Shown here in pieces: positions 14,379 through 14,499 of a stretch of DNA of 14,499 bases (position 1 is the stretch's first letter; each line of letters opens with the position of its first letter). The notes below the pieces were generated by a model, which was not told where the DNA came from, did not search any database, and saw only the letters and a list, made by a program, of their open reading frames with translations. The stretch spans positions 82,679-97,177 of the forward strand of contig JAKAQR010000012.1 in assembly GCA_021819725.1 (NCBI GenBank), read 5' to 3'. This stretch comes from Actinomycetes bacterium. Its GTDB lineage: Bacteria > Actinomycetota > Acidimicrobiia > Acidimicrobiales > Acidimicrobiaceae. The position numbers and the translations under genes were made by a program.

Positions 14379-14399
14379 GGGTCTGCTGAAATACCCCTA
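14376..14399. repeat. Perfect 7-bp inverted repeat; possible insertion-sequence end
   Basis: TAGGGGT (14376-14382) and ACCCCTA (14393-14399) are exact reverse complements around the 10-nt CTGCTGAAAT. There is no T-tract, so it is not a standard terminator. The core GGGTCTGCTGAAA resembles terminal repeats I remember from transposable elements of the IS1182 type, and CTAG (14375-14378) precedes it as a possible target site. No transposase is visible before the window ends. Confidence 0.35.
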
Positions 14400-14499
14400 C
14401 TCGCACAGCCAGAGGGTGGGCCGTGGTCTCCCATCGGCCCCGCCGGTTCCCGGTTCCTTGCTTTGTCCTCCTTCCTTACCTCTCCCTTTGGAGGGGTAA

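Larger units (their letters stand above)
14155..14499. other. 345-bp tail with no firm gene
   Basis: After the DUF805 stop the sequence holds only the short ORF at 14202, the inverted repeat at 14376 and a C/T-rich stretch (14430-14490). The final bases form a small CTCC/GGAG hairpin near 14484-14495 before the right edge. If an insertion element begins at 14376, the last 124 bp would be its end region. Confidence 0.5.

Overview
The window looks like chromosomal DNA of an acidophilic-type actinobacterium. Moderately high GC, strong AGGAGG-type ribosome sites beside apparently leaderless genes, an Lsr2-type DNA-binding domain, a glutaredoxin-thioredoxin reductase fusion and many Gram-positive-style lipoproteins and exported beta-propeller proteins all fit. 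The Acidimicrobiia (Ferrimicrobium/Acidimicrobium-like) are my best guess. This is inference from protein style, not from a marker gene.

Layout. Positions 1-127 are five perfect copies plus a partial copy of a 23-bp tandem repeat, probably continuing beyond the left edge. They abut a lipoprotein gene with Asp-box (BNR) propeller motifs (165-2204), for which I prefer a TTG start with a strong ribosome site over the longer ATG start. A probably leaderless 78-aa membrane protein (2306-2542) and an ERCC4 nuclease fused to an Lsr2-type DNA-binding domain (2671-3639) follow. A complete TPP riboswitch (3750-3828) then sits 3 nt before a family-5 (oligopeptide-type) ABC substrate-binding lipoprotein (3832-5745) that has no permease or ATPase beside it. 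Next comes an ECF sigma factor (5842-6426) overlapping by ATGA with a one-TM propeller protein that is a candidate membrane regulator of it (6423-7619). After that lies a leader with a hairpin and a 14-codon ORF, coupled to a four-TM membrane protein (7823-8314).

The middle of the window (8315-8948) holds no convincing gene. Three genes then run on the minus strand: the glutaredoxin-TrxR fusion (8949-10205), a FUSC-family membrane protein (10417-12528) and a class I SAM methyltransferase (12707-13363). The methyltransferase is divergent from a DUF805 membrane protein (13678-14154), which has a TATAAT box. The last 345 bp contain a short unrecognised ORF ending at a perfect inverted repeat that may be an insertion-sequence end.

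How it fits together: most products are exported or membrane-bound (two lipoproteins, a sigma/propeller pair, four integral membrane proteins), plus thiol redox and DNA metabolism. The most unusual regulatory unit is the TPP-controlled orphan substrate-binding protein, whose ribosome site lies inside the riboswitch core. No phage, CRISPR, tRNA or rRNA gene was seen.
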